A stretch of 64,000 nucleotides of DNA from Oceanisphaera sp. IT1-181 (GCF_033807535.1 NZ_CP136856.1:1173001-1237000); one strand, 5' to 3'. Counted from the stretch's first letter, positions 16,497-24,907 are shown. The notes: generated from the letters alone by a model not told the origin. A program made the numbers and translations.

Positions 16497-16736
16497 ATGC
16501 GCAATAAAATGATGTTAGTAGCAGTAGCTGGTACTTTGATGTTAGCTGGTTGTAGTTCAAACACCGCTACCGAAACCAAACTGGACGGTATCGCACAAGA
16601 CTTACAAGCAGTTCAACAGGGTCAGCAAGCTAACTCTGCTAAAATCGATCGTTTGGCTGCTGATGTTGCTGAAGCTCGTGCTTCTGCAGATCGCGCTAAC
16701 TCTCGTCTGGACCAGATGGGTCGTTACACCAAGTAA
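16497..16736 (+). CDS. lpp: Murein (Braun-type) lipoprotein
   Basis: A 79-residue outer-membrane lipoprotein. The signal peptide ends at the lipobox LAGC, with Cys19 lipidated. The mature part is a single heptad coiled coil (KLDGIAQDLQAVQQ, KIDRLAADVAEARA) as in Lpp trimers. The C terminus GRYTK ends in the lysine that L,D-transpeptidases attach to diaminopimelate in peptidoglycan. AAGGAG precedes the ATG at 16497, and the conserved N terminus supports it over a frame open from 16458. A strong terminator follows. The facing gene at 17003 encodes an L,D-transpeptidase. Confidence 0.92.
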   Translation: MRNKMMLVAVAGTLMLAGCSSNTATETKLDGIAQDLQAVQQGQQANSAKIDRLAADVAEARASADRANSRLDQMGRYTK

Positions 16737-16753
16737 TTTTATTGGTGCAACTG

Positions 16754-16782
16754 AAAAGCCTGACTTCGGTCAGGCTTTTTTT
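16754..16782 (+). terminator. Rho-independent terminator of lpp
   Basis: AAAAGCCTGAC (16754-16764) and GTCAGGCTTTT (16769-16779) around a TTCG tetraloop, with eight Ts. Textbook terminator 18 bp after the lpp stop. Confidence 0.95.
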
Positions 16783-16800
16783 TGCCTATAATTTAATATT

Positions 16801-16880
16801 GCCTCACGCCTCACGCCTCACGCCTCACGCCTCACGCCTCACGCCTCACGCCTCACGCCTCACGCCTCACGCCTCACGCC
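16801..16880. repeat. Tandem repeat: 11 perfect copies of GCCTCAC
   Basis: The 7-mer GCCTCAC is repeated 11 times without error from 16801 to 16877 and is followed by a partial, degenerate copy (GCC CCTCGCC). The array is intergenic, between the lpp terminator and the convergent L,D-transpeptidase gene. A reading frame through it gives a repetitive TPHASRL peptide without ribosome site, so I treat it as non-coding. Seven is not a multiple of three. Confidence 0.95.
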
Positions 16881-16952
16881 CCTCGCCCCACACATATACA
16901 ATATGCGGCTTACCGCGCACTCTTGGCCTTAGTAGAGCTGTTTAATGGGCAT

Positions 16953-16977
16953 AAAAAAGCCCAGCGCTTGGCTGGGC
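16953..16977 (-). terminator. Terminator of the L,D-transpeptidase gene
   Basis: On the minus strand GCCCAGC and GCTGGGC pair around a 5-base loop and are followed by TTTTTT (plus-strand A-run 16953-16958). Confidence 0.9.
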
Positions 16978-17002
16978 AAATAAGTTAATGATAGATGGCG
17001 AA

Positions 17003-17908
17003 CTAGTTCACCTGACCGGCCAGCTGCGGCGTAGCCTGATGGCTACCAATGATTTGTCTGATGGTCGCTTCATCAACGCCTTGCTCAAACAAAGGTGCTA
17101 AGTCGCTCATGTCCAGCGGGCGGGTATCAGCGGTGCCTTCTGTGGTTAACGGCTCATGAGACTCGACGAAGATTTGGCCATATTCGTCGGTACTGACTTT
17201 AAGCGATTGGTTAACAATTTGTACTTGAGTACCGGTATCTACTTGAGCAAACAGCCACTCTACGTGCTCAGGGTACATACGAATGCAACCCGCACTGGAG
17301 CGTAAGCCCATATCTTTTGGATCGTTAGTGCCGTGAATTAAGTATTCACCGCTGCCATAAGCCAAGCGCATTGCGTATTCGCCCAATGGGTTATCAGGGC
17401 CCGCAGGCACGACTGCCGGTAAGGGTTTGCCCATGGCAGCATACTCGCGATGAGTGTTGGCGGTAGGCGTCCAGGTAGGATTTTTCCGCATCTGGCTAAT
17501 GCTGGTAGTGGTGAGCGGGGTGGCACGTCCCACGCGGCCAATACCGATTGGGAACACATACACGGCTTGTTCATCTTCTGGGTAATAGTAGAGTCTTAGC
17601 TCGGCCAAGTTAATGACGATACCTTTGGTTGAGGCCTTAGGCAGCAGCATTTGGTTGGGGATCACCACTTGTTGGCCGGGTTTAATCAGTAACAAGTCTT
17701 GATCGGGGTTAGCCGCAATCATCAAAATAGGGCTAACACCATAATAGCGAGCCAAGCTTGTTAAAGTATCTTCTTCTTGGGCGGTGTGCAGTAGTAGCTG
17801 CCCAATAGGTTGGCCTTTATCTGCGGGTAAAGGCAAAGGGGTAATATTGGCCCACACCGAGGTGCAGGGCAGTAGCAATAGTAGCAGTGATATCGTTAAC
17901 TTTTTCAT
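17003..17908 (-). CDS. L,D-transpeptidase with LysM domain (ErfK/YbiS type)
   Basis: A periplasmic enzyme of 301 residues. The signal peptide is at 1-20 (KKLTISLLLLLLPCTSVWA). A LysM peptidoglycan-binding domain spans about 38-85 (EEDTLTSLARYYGVSP to IKPGQQVVIPN). The YkuD catalytic domain spans about 95-235, with His192 in HGTN and nucleophile Cys208 in SSAGCIRMYP. About 60 residues follow. In E. coli the paralogues ErfK, YbiS and YcfS anchor Braun lipoprotein to peptidoglycan, while YnhG makes 3-3 cross-links. Convergent placement next to lpp suggests the anchoring role, which is inference from context. Confidence 0.9.
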   Translation of the reverse strand: MKKLTISLLLLLLPCTSVWANITPLPLPADKGQPIGQLLLHTAQEEDTLTSLARYYGVSPILMIAANPDQDLLLIKPGQQVVIPNQMLLPKASTKGIVINLAELRLYYYPEDEQAVYVFPIGIGRVGRATPLTTTSISQMRKNPTWTPTANTHREYAAMGKPLPAVVPAGPDNPLGEYAMRLAYGSGEYLIHGTNDPKDMGLRSSAGCIRMYPEHVEWLFAQVDTGTQVQIVNQSLKVSTDEYGQIFVESHEPLTTEGTADTRPLDMSDLAPLFEQGVDEATIRQIIGSHQATPQLAGQVN

Positions 17909-18016
17909 ATCTGGCTCTCAAATGCATCAATTGGGGGTTGTGGGTCTTTGTGGGTGCTAACTTACGTTTCAAATAGGTTTATTACAACAAGCTAGCACCT
18001 AACTAACACTTACTAT

Positions 18017-18042
18017 AAAAAAGGGACGCGTCTTGCATCCCT
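18017..18042 (-). terminator. Terminator of fldA
   Basis: Minus-strand stem AGGGATGC/GCGTCCCT (one G-U pair) with a 5-base loop and a T6 run, 20 bp after the fldA stop. Confidence 0.85.
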
Positions 18043-18062
18043 ATTAGACCGTGGCTGGTGAA

Positions 18063-18590
18063 TTAAGCTTCCAGCTCTTTTAAGCACATTTCTTCATATA
18101 TCTGCTTACACCAAGCTTTCACTCGGGCCTGCGTTTGCTCAGGCTGGCGGTCTTCGTCTATGCCTAAGCCGATAAAGTGCGCATCGTCGACTAAGGCACG
18201 AGAGGCTTCAAACTCATAGCCTTCGGTAGGCCAATGGCCAATGATAATGGCGCCTTTAGGCTCGATAATCTCACGCAACGTGCCCATGGCATCGAGAAAG
18301 TACTCGGCATAATCTTCTTGGTCGCCGCAACCAAATAAGGCCACTAGCTTATCGTTGAAGTCGATATCTTCCAGCTCAGGAAAGAAATCATCCCAATCCG
18401 CCTGAGACTCACCGTAGTACCAAGTTGGTATGCCTAGCAGCAGCAAATCAAAGCCTGCGATATCTTCTTTGGTGCTTTTTGCAATATCGTGTACTGCAAT
18501 CAGACTCTTGCCCAGCTCTTTCTGGATCATCTTGGCGATAGCTTCGGTGTTACCGGTATCACTGCCAAAAAACAGACCTACACTTGCCAT
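18063..18590 (-). CDS. fldA: Flavodoxin, long-chain
   Basis: A 175-residue FMN electron carrier. The phosphate-binding loop SDTGNT is at 10-15 (GLFFGSDTGNTEAIA), and the flavin-stacking loops PTWYYGESQADWDDF and GCGDQEDYAEYF are present. The extra 20-residue loop of long-chain flavodoxins is present (GAIIIGHWPTEGYEFEAS). It donates electrons to biosynthetic enzymes such as the isoprenoid and biotin pathways and to reductive activation systems. It lies downstream of ybfE and ybfF as in E. coli, and upstream of fur in the wider neighbourhood. Confidence 0.97.
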   Translation of the reverse strand: MASVGLFFGSDTGNTEAIAKMIQKELGKSLIAVHDIAKSTKEDIAGFDLLLLGIPTWYYGESQADWDDFFPELEDIDFNDKLVALFGCGDQEDYAEYFLDAMGTLREIIEPKGAIIIGHWPTEGYEFEASRALVDDAHFIGLGIDEDRQPEQTQARVKAWCKQIYEEMCLKELEA

Positions 18591-18636
18591 AATAATGTTG
18601 TACCTGTCGTAAATGTGAGTGGTTAGGCCGGTCGGC

Positions 18637-18921
18637 CTACTGACTGTCGTGCAGCTCGAGCTGTTGTGACAGTAAAGTTTGGATCAAATCGGCTCGGCTT
18701 AGCTGAAGCTCGGCGGCCAATACATTTAATTTATGTAGCATTGCCTGATCGACTTTTAGCTCGATACGGCTTAAACCCCGTGCTCGGTCGCGCTTAAGCT
18801 GATTACGCTTATTGAACTTGAGCTGAGCTTCGCGAGGCAGAGGATTGGTCTTGGGTCTACCCGGTCTGCGCTCATCGGCAAATAAGTCCAGCGTGGTTCT
18901 GTCAGCATCCTGTTTTGCCAT
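18637..18921 (-). CDS. ybfE: YbfE-like predicted DNA-binding protein
   Basis: A 94-residue basic protein. The N-terminal part ends in GRPKTNPLPREAQLKFNKRN, and a C-terminal ribbon-helix-helix-like segment follows (LSRIELKVDQAMLHKLNVLA, ELQLSRADLIQTLL). This matches YbfE, described in E. coli as LexA-regulated and of unknown function. The ATG at 18921 is used; it lies 2 bases after the stop of the DUF2788 gene, so translation is probably coupled. No CTG-N10-CAG LexA site was found just upstream of the pair. Confidence 0.82.
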   Translation of the reverse strand: MAKQDADRTTLDLFADERRPGRPKTNPLPREAQLKFNKRNQLKRDRARGLSRIELKVDQAMLHKLNVLAAELQLSRADLIQTLLSQQLELHDSQ

Positions 18922-18923
18922 GG

Positions 18924-19148
18924 CTAACCTACACCAGCCCCTTCCCAGAAGGCTTCGATGATGCCTTTGGCAATAAAGCCGGAACAGCCCAAAAACAGCA
19001 CGGCCCAAACAATATAACGACCAAACTTAGGCACATTGCCGCGTTTGAGTACATCTTGAATTGCCAGGCCAATCAAGAGAAAGATGGCGATAAAGAAAAA
19101 CTTGAGACCCCAAGTTTCCAAAAGCTCTATTTGTTCTAATGACATCAT
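18924..19148 (-). CDS. DUF2788-family small membrane protein
   Basis: A 74-residue protein with two transmembrane helices (LKFFFIAIFLLIGLAIQ and YIVWAVLFLGCSGFIAKGII), characteristic of the DUF2788 family of gammaproteobacteria. Function unknown. It begins at one of two adjacent ATGs (19148 or 19145), and its stop is 2 bases from the ybfE start. The neighbouring ybfF gene reads in the same direction. Confidence 0.8.
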   Translation of the reverse strand: MMSLEQIELLETWGLKFFFIAIFLLIGLAIQDVLKRGNVPKFGRYIVWAVLFLGCSGFIAKGIIEAFWEGAGVG

Positions 19149-19201
19149 GCTGCCCGATCTTTTTAAATTGTCGGCACTATACCATAAAGCAAATGGCGCT
19201 G

Positions 19202-19984
19202 TTAACCGACCTTGCCTAAGAAATCCATCACCAAACGGTTAAACAATTGGGGCTGTTCCGCATGTAACCAATGGCCAGTATCTGGGATCACTTTCGCTGT
19301 TGCCCGTGGAAATTGCGCGACGACCTCTGCTTGATACTCAGGCAGTAAGTAATCGGACTCGCCACCCTTAATAAAGAGCACGGGCCCAAGATAGGCCGGC
19401 TCAACCCCAGGCCAGCTCATAACATGCGGATACTGCTCAAGCAGGGCGGGGACATTAAAGCGCCAGCTGCCTGATTCACCGGCATCTGTGGTCTTGGGCA
19501 CAAATGATTTCAGCAAAAATTGCCGCACGCCCGGCAGCTGTATGTGTTGGGCTAATATTACATCCGCCTCTTTTCGATTGGCGCAATCTGCTGCTGCCAC
19601 CGCCGTTAAACCGGCGAATACCTCGGTGTGGCGGGCTTGGGTATAAGCCACCGGCGCCATATCAGCAACCACAATGCCGGCGATCAGATCTGGGGCTAGG
19701 CCTGCGGTCATCATGGCTATTTTTCCGCCCATAGAATGACCGACAAGCCAAGGCTTGCTGAGTTCAAGTTGCTCAATTAACGCCAATATATCTTGGGCCA
19801 TCACCTGATAATTCATCTGTGCACTGCGCGGCGAGAGTCCGTGATTACGTACATCGACGCTCACCACGTCATAGTGCTCAGCCAAGGCTTTGGCGAGGCC
19901 ATTTAAGTTATCCAAGTTGCCAAATAAACCGTGGATAAGGATTACTGTTTGGCCTTGCCCTTGGCGACGAAAATTCAGTTGCAT
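19202..19984 (-). CDS. ybfF: Alpha/beta-hydrolase, YbfF-type acyl-CoA/ester hydrolase
   Basis: A 260-residue cytoplasmic esterase. The nucleophile elbow GHSMGG (82-87) places Ser84, the oxyanion loop is HGLFGNLDNL (18-27), and the catalytic acid and His lie in the KGGESDYLL and PDTGHWLHAEQP regions. E. coli YbfF hydrolyses palmitoyl- and malonyl-CoA and small esters. The ATG at 19984 begins the conserved MQLNFRRQG and has GGGAT upstream; an extension to 20071 is not family-like. It diverges from seqA, as in E. coli. Confidence 0.93.
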   Translation of the reverse strand: MQLNFRRQGQGQTVILIHGLFGNLDNLNGLAKALAEHYDVVSVDVRNHGLSPRSAQMNYQVMAQDILALIEQLELSKPWLVGHSMGGKIAMMTAGLAPDLIAGIVVADMAPVAYTQARHTEVFAGLTAVAAADCANRKEADVILAQHIQLPGVRQFLLKSFVPKTTDAGESGSWRFNVPALLEQYPHVMSWPGVEPAYLGPVLFIKGGESDYLLPEYQAEVVAQFPRATAKVIPDTGHWLHAEQPQLFNRLVMDFLGKVG

Positions 19985-20102
19985 AAGAATATCCCAGTCA
20001 AAAATCAAGGCCGACATTGTTGCTTGCTCGCGCAAGCGGTGCAACCTACTTGGGCACTTAGCTCGCACCATGTATAATCAAAATCCGTCATTGGGAGTGG
20101 AC

Positions 20103-20657
20103 ATGCCAAAAAATATGATGAAAACCATAGAGGTAGATGAAGAGCTTTATCGTTACATTGCCAGTAATACACGCCATATTGGTGAAAGTGCTTCGGATAT
20201 ATTACGGCGCTTACTGAAAATAGAGCCGGTGGTGGCCCATCACCTGTTACCAACAGCTCAGCCACAAATAGGTGAGCCGCAAAAAGAGGTGGTTAAAGCC
20301 GAGCCTGAGCTCTTGCTGGGGCAGGGCATAGAGCAAATGTTAAAGGGTGAAGAGCTGAAGTCTCAAGAGTCGGCCATTGATCGCTTTATGCACATCTTAT
20401 CGGTCTTGTATCAAGAAAACCCGACCGCGTTTGCACAGGCGAATGACATTAAAGGGCGCAAGCGAATTTATTTTGCCGACGACGAAGCGGCCTTGCTGGC
20501 CAGTGGCAATACCACCAAGCCTAAAGCCATCGCCGGTAGCCCTTATTGGGTGATCACTAACACCAATACCGGACGCAAGCGCAATATAGTGGCGCAGCTG
20601 ATGGCGGCCATGGGGTATGCACACGGCTTAATTGAGCGGGTATCGCACAGTATTTAA
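20103..20657 (+). CDS. seqA: Negative modulator of replication initiation SeqA
   Basis: SeqA binds hemimethylated GATC sites, sequesters oriC after initiation and organises new DNA. The 184-residue product has the N-terminal multimerisation segment (KTIEVDEELYRYIASNTRHI, then GESASDILRRLL), a linker, and the C-terminal DNA-binding domain (GRKRIYFADDEAALLASGNTTKPK, then IAGSPYWVITNTNTGRKR). The classical family start is MKTIEV (20118), but GGGAG sits 5 bases before the ATG at 20103, which adds five residues (MPKNM); I follow the ribosome site. It implies a Dam-methylated genome. pgm follows at 69 bp, as in E. coli. Confidence 0.96.
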   Translation: MPKNMMKTIEVDEELYRYIASNTRHIGESASDILRRLLKIEPVVAHHLLPTAQPQIGEPQKEVVKAEPELLLGQGIEQMLKGEELKSQESAIDRFMHILSVLYQENPTAFAQANDIKGRKRIYFADDEAALLASGNTTKPKAIAGSPYWVITNTNTGRKRNIVAQLMAAMGYAHGLIERVSHSI

Positions 20658-20726
20658 CTTGAATTTTTTAAATACGACAGTGCAAACACGCATGTGTAAA
20701 CATGGATTTGTAAAATAAGGAAAGCA

Positions 20727-22370
20727 ATGAGCACACACCCCAGAGCGGGCCTGCGCGCCAATCCGGACGAACTTATTAATGTGCCGCGCTTAATGGCGGC
20801 GTATTACCAATTAACGCCCGATGTCAGTCTTGCGGAGCAAAAGGTCGCCTTCGGCACCTCTGGTCATAGAGGCTGTGCGCTGGATGTGAGCTTTAACGAA
20901 GCCCATATTCACGCCATTTGCCAAGCCATCAGTGAGTATCGCCATTTACAAAAGCTGACTGGGCCCTTGTATTTAGGCATGGACACCCATGCTTTGTCTG
21001 AGGCCGCGTGGGGTTCGGCGCTGGAGGTGCTTACTGCTCATGGCATAGAGGTGAGAATTCAAACGGAGCGCGGCTATACGCCGACGCCGGTGATCTCCCA
21101 CGCCATTTTAAATCATAATCGCGCCCATCCTCACGCCTTGGCCGACGGTATCGTGATCACGCCCTCGCATAATCCGCCCCGCGATGGTGGCATTAAATAC
21201 AACGGTGCCGATGGCGGTCCTGCCTCCAGCGAGGCCACCGGTTGGATCCAAGACCGCGCTAACCAGCTGATTGCCGCCAAAGGCGAGGGCATTCGCCGCC
21301 AATCAATAAGCCAAGCTTTATCCCAAGCGGTGGAGTTTGATTATATCGAGCATTACGTGGCCGAATTAGGCGACGTTATCGATATGGCGGCCATCAAAAA
21401 AGCCGGCATTCGTATCGGTATCGATCCTTTAGGTGGCGCAGGCTTGGCCTATTGGCCGCATATCGCCGCGCGTTATGGGCTCGATATTACCGTGGTGAAC
21501 CCCAGCCAAGATCCGACTTTTTCTTTTATGACCCTTGATCATGACGGTAAAATTCGCATGGATTGCTCAAGCCCTTATAGCATGGCTAATCTGTTGGCAC
21601 TCAAAGATGACTTTGATATCAGTTGTGGCAATGACCCGGATTATGACCGTCACGGTATCGTTGATAGCCAAGGCTTAATGAACCCCAACCATTATTTGGC
21701 GGTGTGCATTCATTATTTGTTTACCCATAGATCTGAGTGGCCAGTAAGCCTGGCCGTGGGTAAGACGCTGGTTTCGTCTTCCATGATTGACAGAGTCGCC
21801 GCACAACTGGGCCGACGCTTAATGGAAGTGCCGGTGGGCTTTAAATGGTATGTGCAAGATTTACTGGCCGGCAAGCTAGGCTTTGTCGGTGAAGAAAGCG
21901 CCGGTGCTTCATTTTTGCGTAAAAATGGTGAAGTGTGGAGCACCGATAAAGACGGTTTTATTCCCTCTTTATTGGCCGCTGAGATCTTAGCCGTGACCGG
22001 TCTTACGCCTCATGCTTATTACGCCAACTTAGTTGAGCAATTAGGCGAGCCAGTATATAAGCGGGTTGACGCGCCTGCCAGCTTGGCGCAAAAGCAGGTC
22101 TTGGCCACGCTCAATCCGAACGTGATTGAGGCACAAACTTTAGCCGGCGACGCTATTATCGCGCGCTTAACCACGGCGCCGGGTAATGGAGCCTCCATTG
22201 GCGGTTTAAAAGTGGTGACCGAGCAAGGCTGGTTTGCCGCTCGTCCCAGTGGTACCGAGCAAGTATATAAAATTTACGCCGAAAGTTTTCGCGGTGCCGA
22301 GCATTTAGACTTGTTGATCGCCGAAGCCCAAGCGCTGGTTAATGCCGCCTTTGCCAAGGCCGGTGTGTAG
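20727..22370 (+). CDS. pgm: Phosphoglucomutase (alpha-D-glucose phosphate-specific)
   Basis: Interconverts glucose-1-phosphate and glucose-6-phosphate. At 547 residues it has the E. coli Pgm length. Signatures are GTSGHRG (43-49), the phosphoserine loop ITPSHNPP with Ser147, the metal loop DPDYDRHGI, the sugar-specificity loop GEESAGASFLR, and the C-terminal phosphate-binding ARPSGTEQVYKIYAE. TAAGGAAA precedes the ATG. Located directly after seqA as in E. coli, so the pair is probably cotranscribed. Confidence 0.97.
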   Translation: MSTHPRAGLRANPDELINVPRLMAAYYQLTPDVSLAEQKVAFGTSGHRGCALDVSFNEAHIHAICQAISEYRHLQKLTGPLYLGMDTHALSEAAWGSALEVLTAHGIEVRIQTERGYTPTPVISHAILNHNRAHPHALADGIVITPSHNPPRDGGIKYNGADGGPASSEATGWIQDRANQLIAAKGEGIRRQSISQALSQAVEFDYIEHYVAELGDVIDMAAIKKAGIRIGIDPLGGAGLAYWPHIAARYGLDITVVNPSQDPTFSFMTLDHDGKIRMDCSSPYSMANLLALKDDFDISCGNDPDYDRHGIVDSQGLMNPNHYLAVCIHYLFTHRSEWPVSLAVGKTLVSSSMIDRVAAQLGRRLMEVPVGFKWYVQDLLAGKLGFVGEESAGASFLRKNGEVWSTDKDGFIPSLLAAEILAVTGLTPHAYYANLVEQLGEPVYKRVDAPASLAQKQVLATLNPNVIEAQTLAGDAIIARLTTAPGNGASIGGLKVVTEQGWFAARPSGTEQVYKIYAESFRGAEHLDLLIAEAQALVNAAFAKAGV

Positions 22371-22378
22371 TTAAATGC

Positions 22379-22505
22379 CGTGAGGGGAAAGGCGCAGAGA
22401 GTGAGGCGTAAGGGATAAGAAACACTTGTCCCCTCTATCTTTTCACTACGCCTTACGCTGTGCGCCGTACGTTAAAGATAAACACCGTCTTGTTATATAC
22501 TGCGC
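22379..22505. repeat. GC-rich imperfect repeat region between pgm and astE
   Basis: Contains imperfect inverted copies of GTGAGGCGTAAGG and CACTACGCCTTACGC around a centre with AAACACTTGTCCCC, then GCGCCGTACG and AAACACCGTCTTG. The composition and order resemble the elements at 13669-13734, 35430-35515 and 62975-63165. No terminator with a T-run is evident. Confidence 0.4.
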
Positions 22506-22643
22506 ACAGCTGACGACTTTCCGTTGGACTGAGATTTCGTGTTTTGGTCTGTTTAGCCTTTCCTCATTCATTCCCTAATCTTCGCTCCTTCTATATCTGT
22601 GTATTTCTTAGCGAGAGCACTTTTCTCTGCATACGGAGGCCTC

Positions 22644-23774
22644 ATGACTACCAGCCCGCTTAATAATTTTTTAACACTTAGTCGCGCTAATCCCGATGGT
22701 TTAGCGCCGTTTAGCGTACCGCTCGCCAGTGGTGGGCGCATTGAAGTGTGGGACAGCGGCGTGCTCTGTGTGGAGCCCGCATCTGCAGTTAAGAAGGATG
22801 AGGCTAAGAATGATACGGCGAATAAAGATATCGTTATCTCTTGTGGCATTCACGGCAATGAAACCGCGCCTATCGAAATGTGCGAACGGCTGTTGGCCGA
22901 GATTGTCAGTGGCCGATTAGTCAGCGCGCAGCGCTTATTACTTATTTTTGGCAATTTAGAGGCCATGAATTTAGCGGTGCGGGAAGTGGAAGACAATCTC
23001 AATCGCCTTTTTTGTGGTCAGCATGGCCAAAAAATCGAGGTTGACGGGGCTGATATAAATAGAGCTGTCGTAAATAAATCGGTAGCAAATAAAGCTGTCA
23101 TAAACAAACCAGCGGCGAATAAAGAACGAGAGCGAGCGGCCAAGCTCGAACATTATATGGCGCGTTTTTATCATGCCCGCAGCGGCGCTAAGCGGCTGCA
23201 TTATGACTTACACACCGCGATCCGCCCTTCAAAGTATGAGCAGTTTGCTGTGTATCCTTATATGGCATCTCACACCTATTCCCGTGACTTGTTGGCTTTT
23301 CTAGCTGCGGCTGACATTAACACCTTATTACTGTCAAATGCGCCGGCGCCTACGTTCAGCTGCTTTAGTGCGCAGCAGTTTGGTGCGCAGTCCTTAACGA
23401 TAGAGCTAGGCAAAGTGATGCCCTTTGGTCAGAACGAGGTGGGGCGCTTAGACAGATTGCAGCAATGCTTGAGCGCAGAGCTCAGTGAGCCCAGCTGGCA
23501 GCCACCTCTCTTAGCTTTGACAGATCTTCGCGTGTTTCAAGTGTGTCAAGAAATCACTAAGCACAGTACACAATTTTGTTTTCATTTTTCCGACGATGTA
23601 GCCAACTTTAGCCCTTTTTCGCCCGATACTTTGCTAGCGACCGACGGAGATCGGCAGTGGCGGGTGGCGGAACAAGATGAAGCAGTCGTCTTTCCCAATG
23701 CGCAGGTGGCACTCGGCCATAGAGCAGCGTTAATGGCAGTAGCCACTGAATTAACTGATAAAATGCTGTGTTAA
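22644..23774 (+). CDS. astE: Succinylglutamate desuccinylase
   Basis: The last enzyme of the ammonia-producing arginine succinyltransferase pathway, a zinc hydrolase that releases glutamate and succinate. Zinc ligands fit His70 and Glu73 in GIHGNETAP and His190 in LHYDLHTAIR; the end region carries SLTIELGK. At 376 residues it is about 50 longer than E. coli AstE. Much of the excess is residues 141-160, four pentapeptides of the form xVxNK/PAANK encoded by a 15-bp imperfect tandem repeat, and a similar lysine/asparagine-rich stretch lies near 50-61. GGAGG 5 bases before the ATG decides the start. No other ast gene is adjacent; astB lies 7 kb away. Confidence 0.92.
   Translation: MTTSPLNNFLTLSRANPDGLAPFSVPLASGGRIEVWDSGVLCVEPASAVKKDEAKNDTANKDIVISCGIHGNETAPIEMCERLLAEIVSGRLVSAQRLLLIFGNLEAMNLAVREVEDNLNRLFCGQHGQKIEVDGADINRAVVNKSVANKAVINKPAANKERERAAKLEHYMARFYHARSGAKRLHYDLHTAIRPSKYEQFAVYPYMASHTYSRDLLAFLAAADINTLLLSNAPAPTFSCFSAQQFGAQSLTIELGKVMPFGQNEVGRLDRLQQCLSAELSEPSWQPPLLALTDLRVFQVCQEITKHSTQFCFHFSDDVANFSPFSPDTLLATDGDRQWRVAEQDEAVVFPNAQVALGHRAALMAVATELTDKMLC
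23064..23123 (+). repeat. In-frame 15-bp imperfect tandem repeat (4 units) within astE
   Basis: Four consecutive 15-base units, each ending AA(T/C)AAA, encode AVVNK, SVANK, AVINK and PAANK. They sit between the two zinc-ligand motifs, where E. coli AstE is about 26 residues shorter. Confidence 0.85.
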
Positions 23775-23999
23775 CGTATGATGAAATCAACTGAAAAATA
23801 GTTTGAAAAAGCTTGCTCTGGATCACGCTCTGCAGCTTTGTTGTCATTAGCATCAGGTTATTGTGAACAAAATGTAGCTTTTTGGTGTCGCTTTGTGGCA
23901 TCATTTTTGTGTCTCAAGTTATAACTGAATGCACACTGCTGACGCCGTTTAAATATAAAAATCAGGACGTCGCACTTTGACTATGTAAGGGAATCACGA

Positions 24000-24863
24000 A
24001 TGAAGCAAATTAGTAAGCGCATTTTAACCGTTTCTGCTCTGGCCATGGCCGTAGCTGCCCCTCATGTTAGCGCCGCTAACTGGTCTGATACTTTTGTTGG
24101 TTACCGCTACGGTACTGAATTTACCGAGCCTACAATCGATTCAAAAGTTAAAAAACATATTCTAAGCCTGACTCATGCTAGTGGTTATGACTATGGCCAA
24201 AACTTCTTCAACGTAGATTTGCTGCAGTCTAACAGCGCTGATCCTGCGAACGATACAACAGGGGGCAATGCTTTTGCTCCTAACGATAATAAAGGTGCGT
24301 TTGAAGCTTACGTGACTTATCGTCATCAGCTGCACTTGGGGAAAGTGTTTAATCAAGACTTTAGCTTTGGTCCAGTTAAAGAAGTAGCCGTAACGGCTGG
24401 CTTTGATGCCAATACCAAGAACACTCAGTTTGCTCCTCGCAAGCAAATGATCGTAGTGGGTCCTACTTTGAAGTTTGATGTGCCAAAAGGTTTCTTGGAC
24501 TTCTCAGTACTTTACGCTCATGAGCGTAACCATAATGGCTTTAAGCCAGTTGGCCAAAGAGACATTACTTTCAACGATTACACCATCTATAATCTGACTT
24601 GGGGCCTGCCATTCGAACTAGGCGTAGTACCGATGAAGTTTCAAGGCTTTGGTAACTGGGCAACAGCTAAAGGTCAGGGCACTACTGATGAGCAGCTAGT
24701 ACGTACTTCGTTGATGGTTGATGCCGGTAAACTGGCCTTTAACAAAGACAACACCGTTTGGGTGGGTGTGGGTTATGAATACTGGCGTAACAAGTTCGGC
24801 AACCAAGATGGCATTGGTACCGACACAGACGCAGCCACTGTTAACTTAGAATGGCATTTCTAA
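24000..24863 (+). CDS. Outer-membrane channel of the Tsx/OmpK superfamily
   Basis: A 287-residue beta-barrel protein. The signal peptide is residues 1-25 (ending in PHVSAA), and the mature part opens with NWSDTFVGYRYGTEF. Alternating aromatic strands follow, and the last residue is Phe in VNLEWHF, the outer-membrane assembly signal. The pattern (FVGYRYG, VGPTLKFDVP, NLTWGLPFELG, WVGVGYEYWRNKFG) fits the nucleoside-specific channel Tsx/OmpK superfamily of Vibrio and Aeromonas. Tsx passes nucleosides; whether this one does is not shown. It is transcribed alone, with a strong terminator downstream. GGGA precedes the ATG. Confidence 0.85.
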   Translation: MKQISKRILTVSALAMAVAAPHVSAANWSDTFVGYRYGTEFTEPTIDSKVKKHILSLTHASGYDYGQNFFNVDLLQSNSADPANDTTGGNAFAPNDNKGAFEAYVTYRHQLHLGKVFNQDFSFGPVKEVAVTAGFDANTKNTQFAPRKQMIVVGPTLKFDVPKGFLDFSVLYAHERNHNGFKPVGQRDITFNDYTIYNLTWGLPFELGVVPMKFQGFGNWATAKGQGTTDEQLVRTSLMVDAGKLAFNKDNTVWVGVGYEYWRNKFGNQDGIGTDTDAATVNLEWHF

Positions 24864-24907
24864 GCTAATAGGCTGAACAACTGTTAACCGTAATTAACGG
24901 TTAGTTT

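Noticed and set aside
16801..16880. CRISPR array
   Set aside because: The 7-bp units are contiguous, without spacers.
16742..16945. A 67-codon frame with a TPHASRL repeat
   Set aside because: It is the translation of the 7-bp tandem array; no ribosome site, and it overlaps the lpp terminator.
23608..23904. A 98-codon minus-strand frame overlapping the end of astE
   Set aside because: Mostly antisense to astE, with no family-like sequence.
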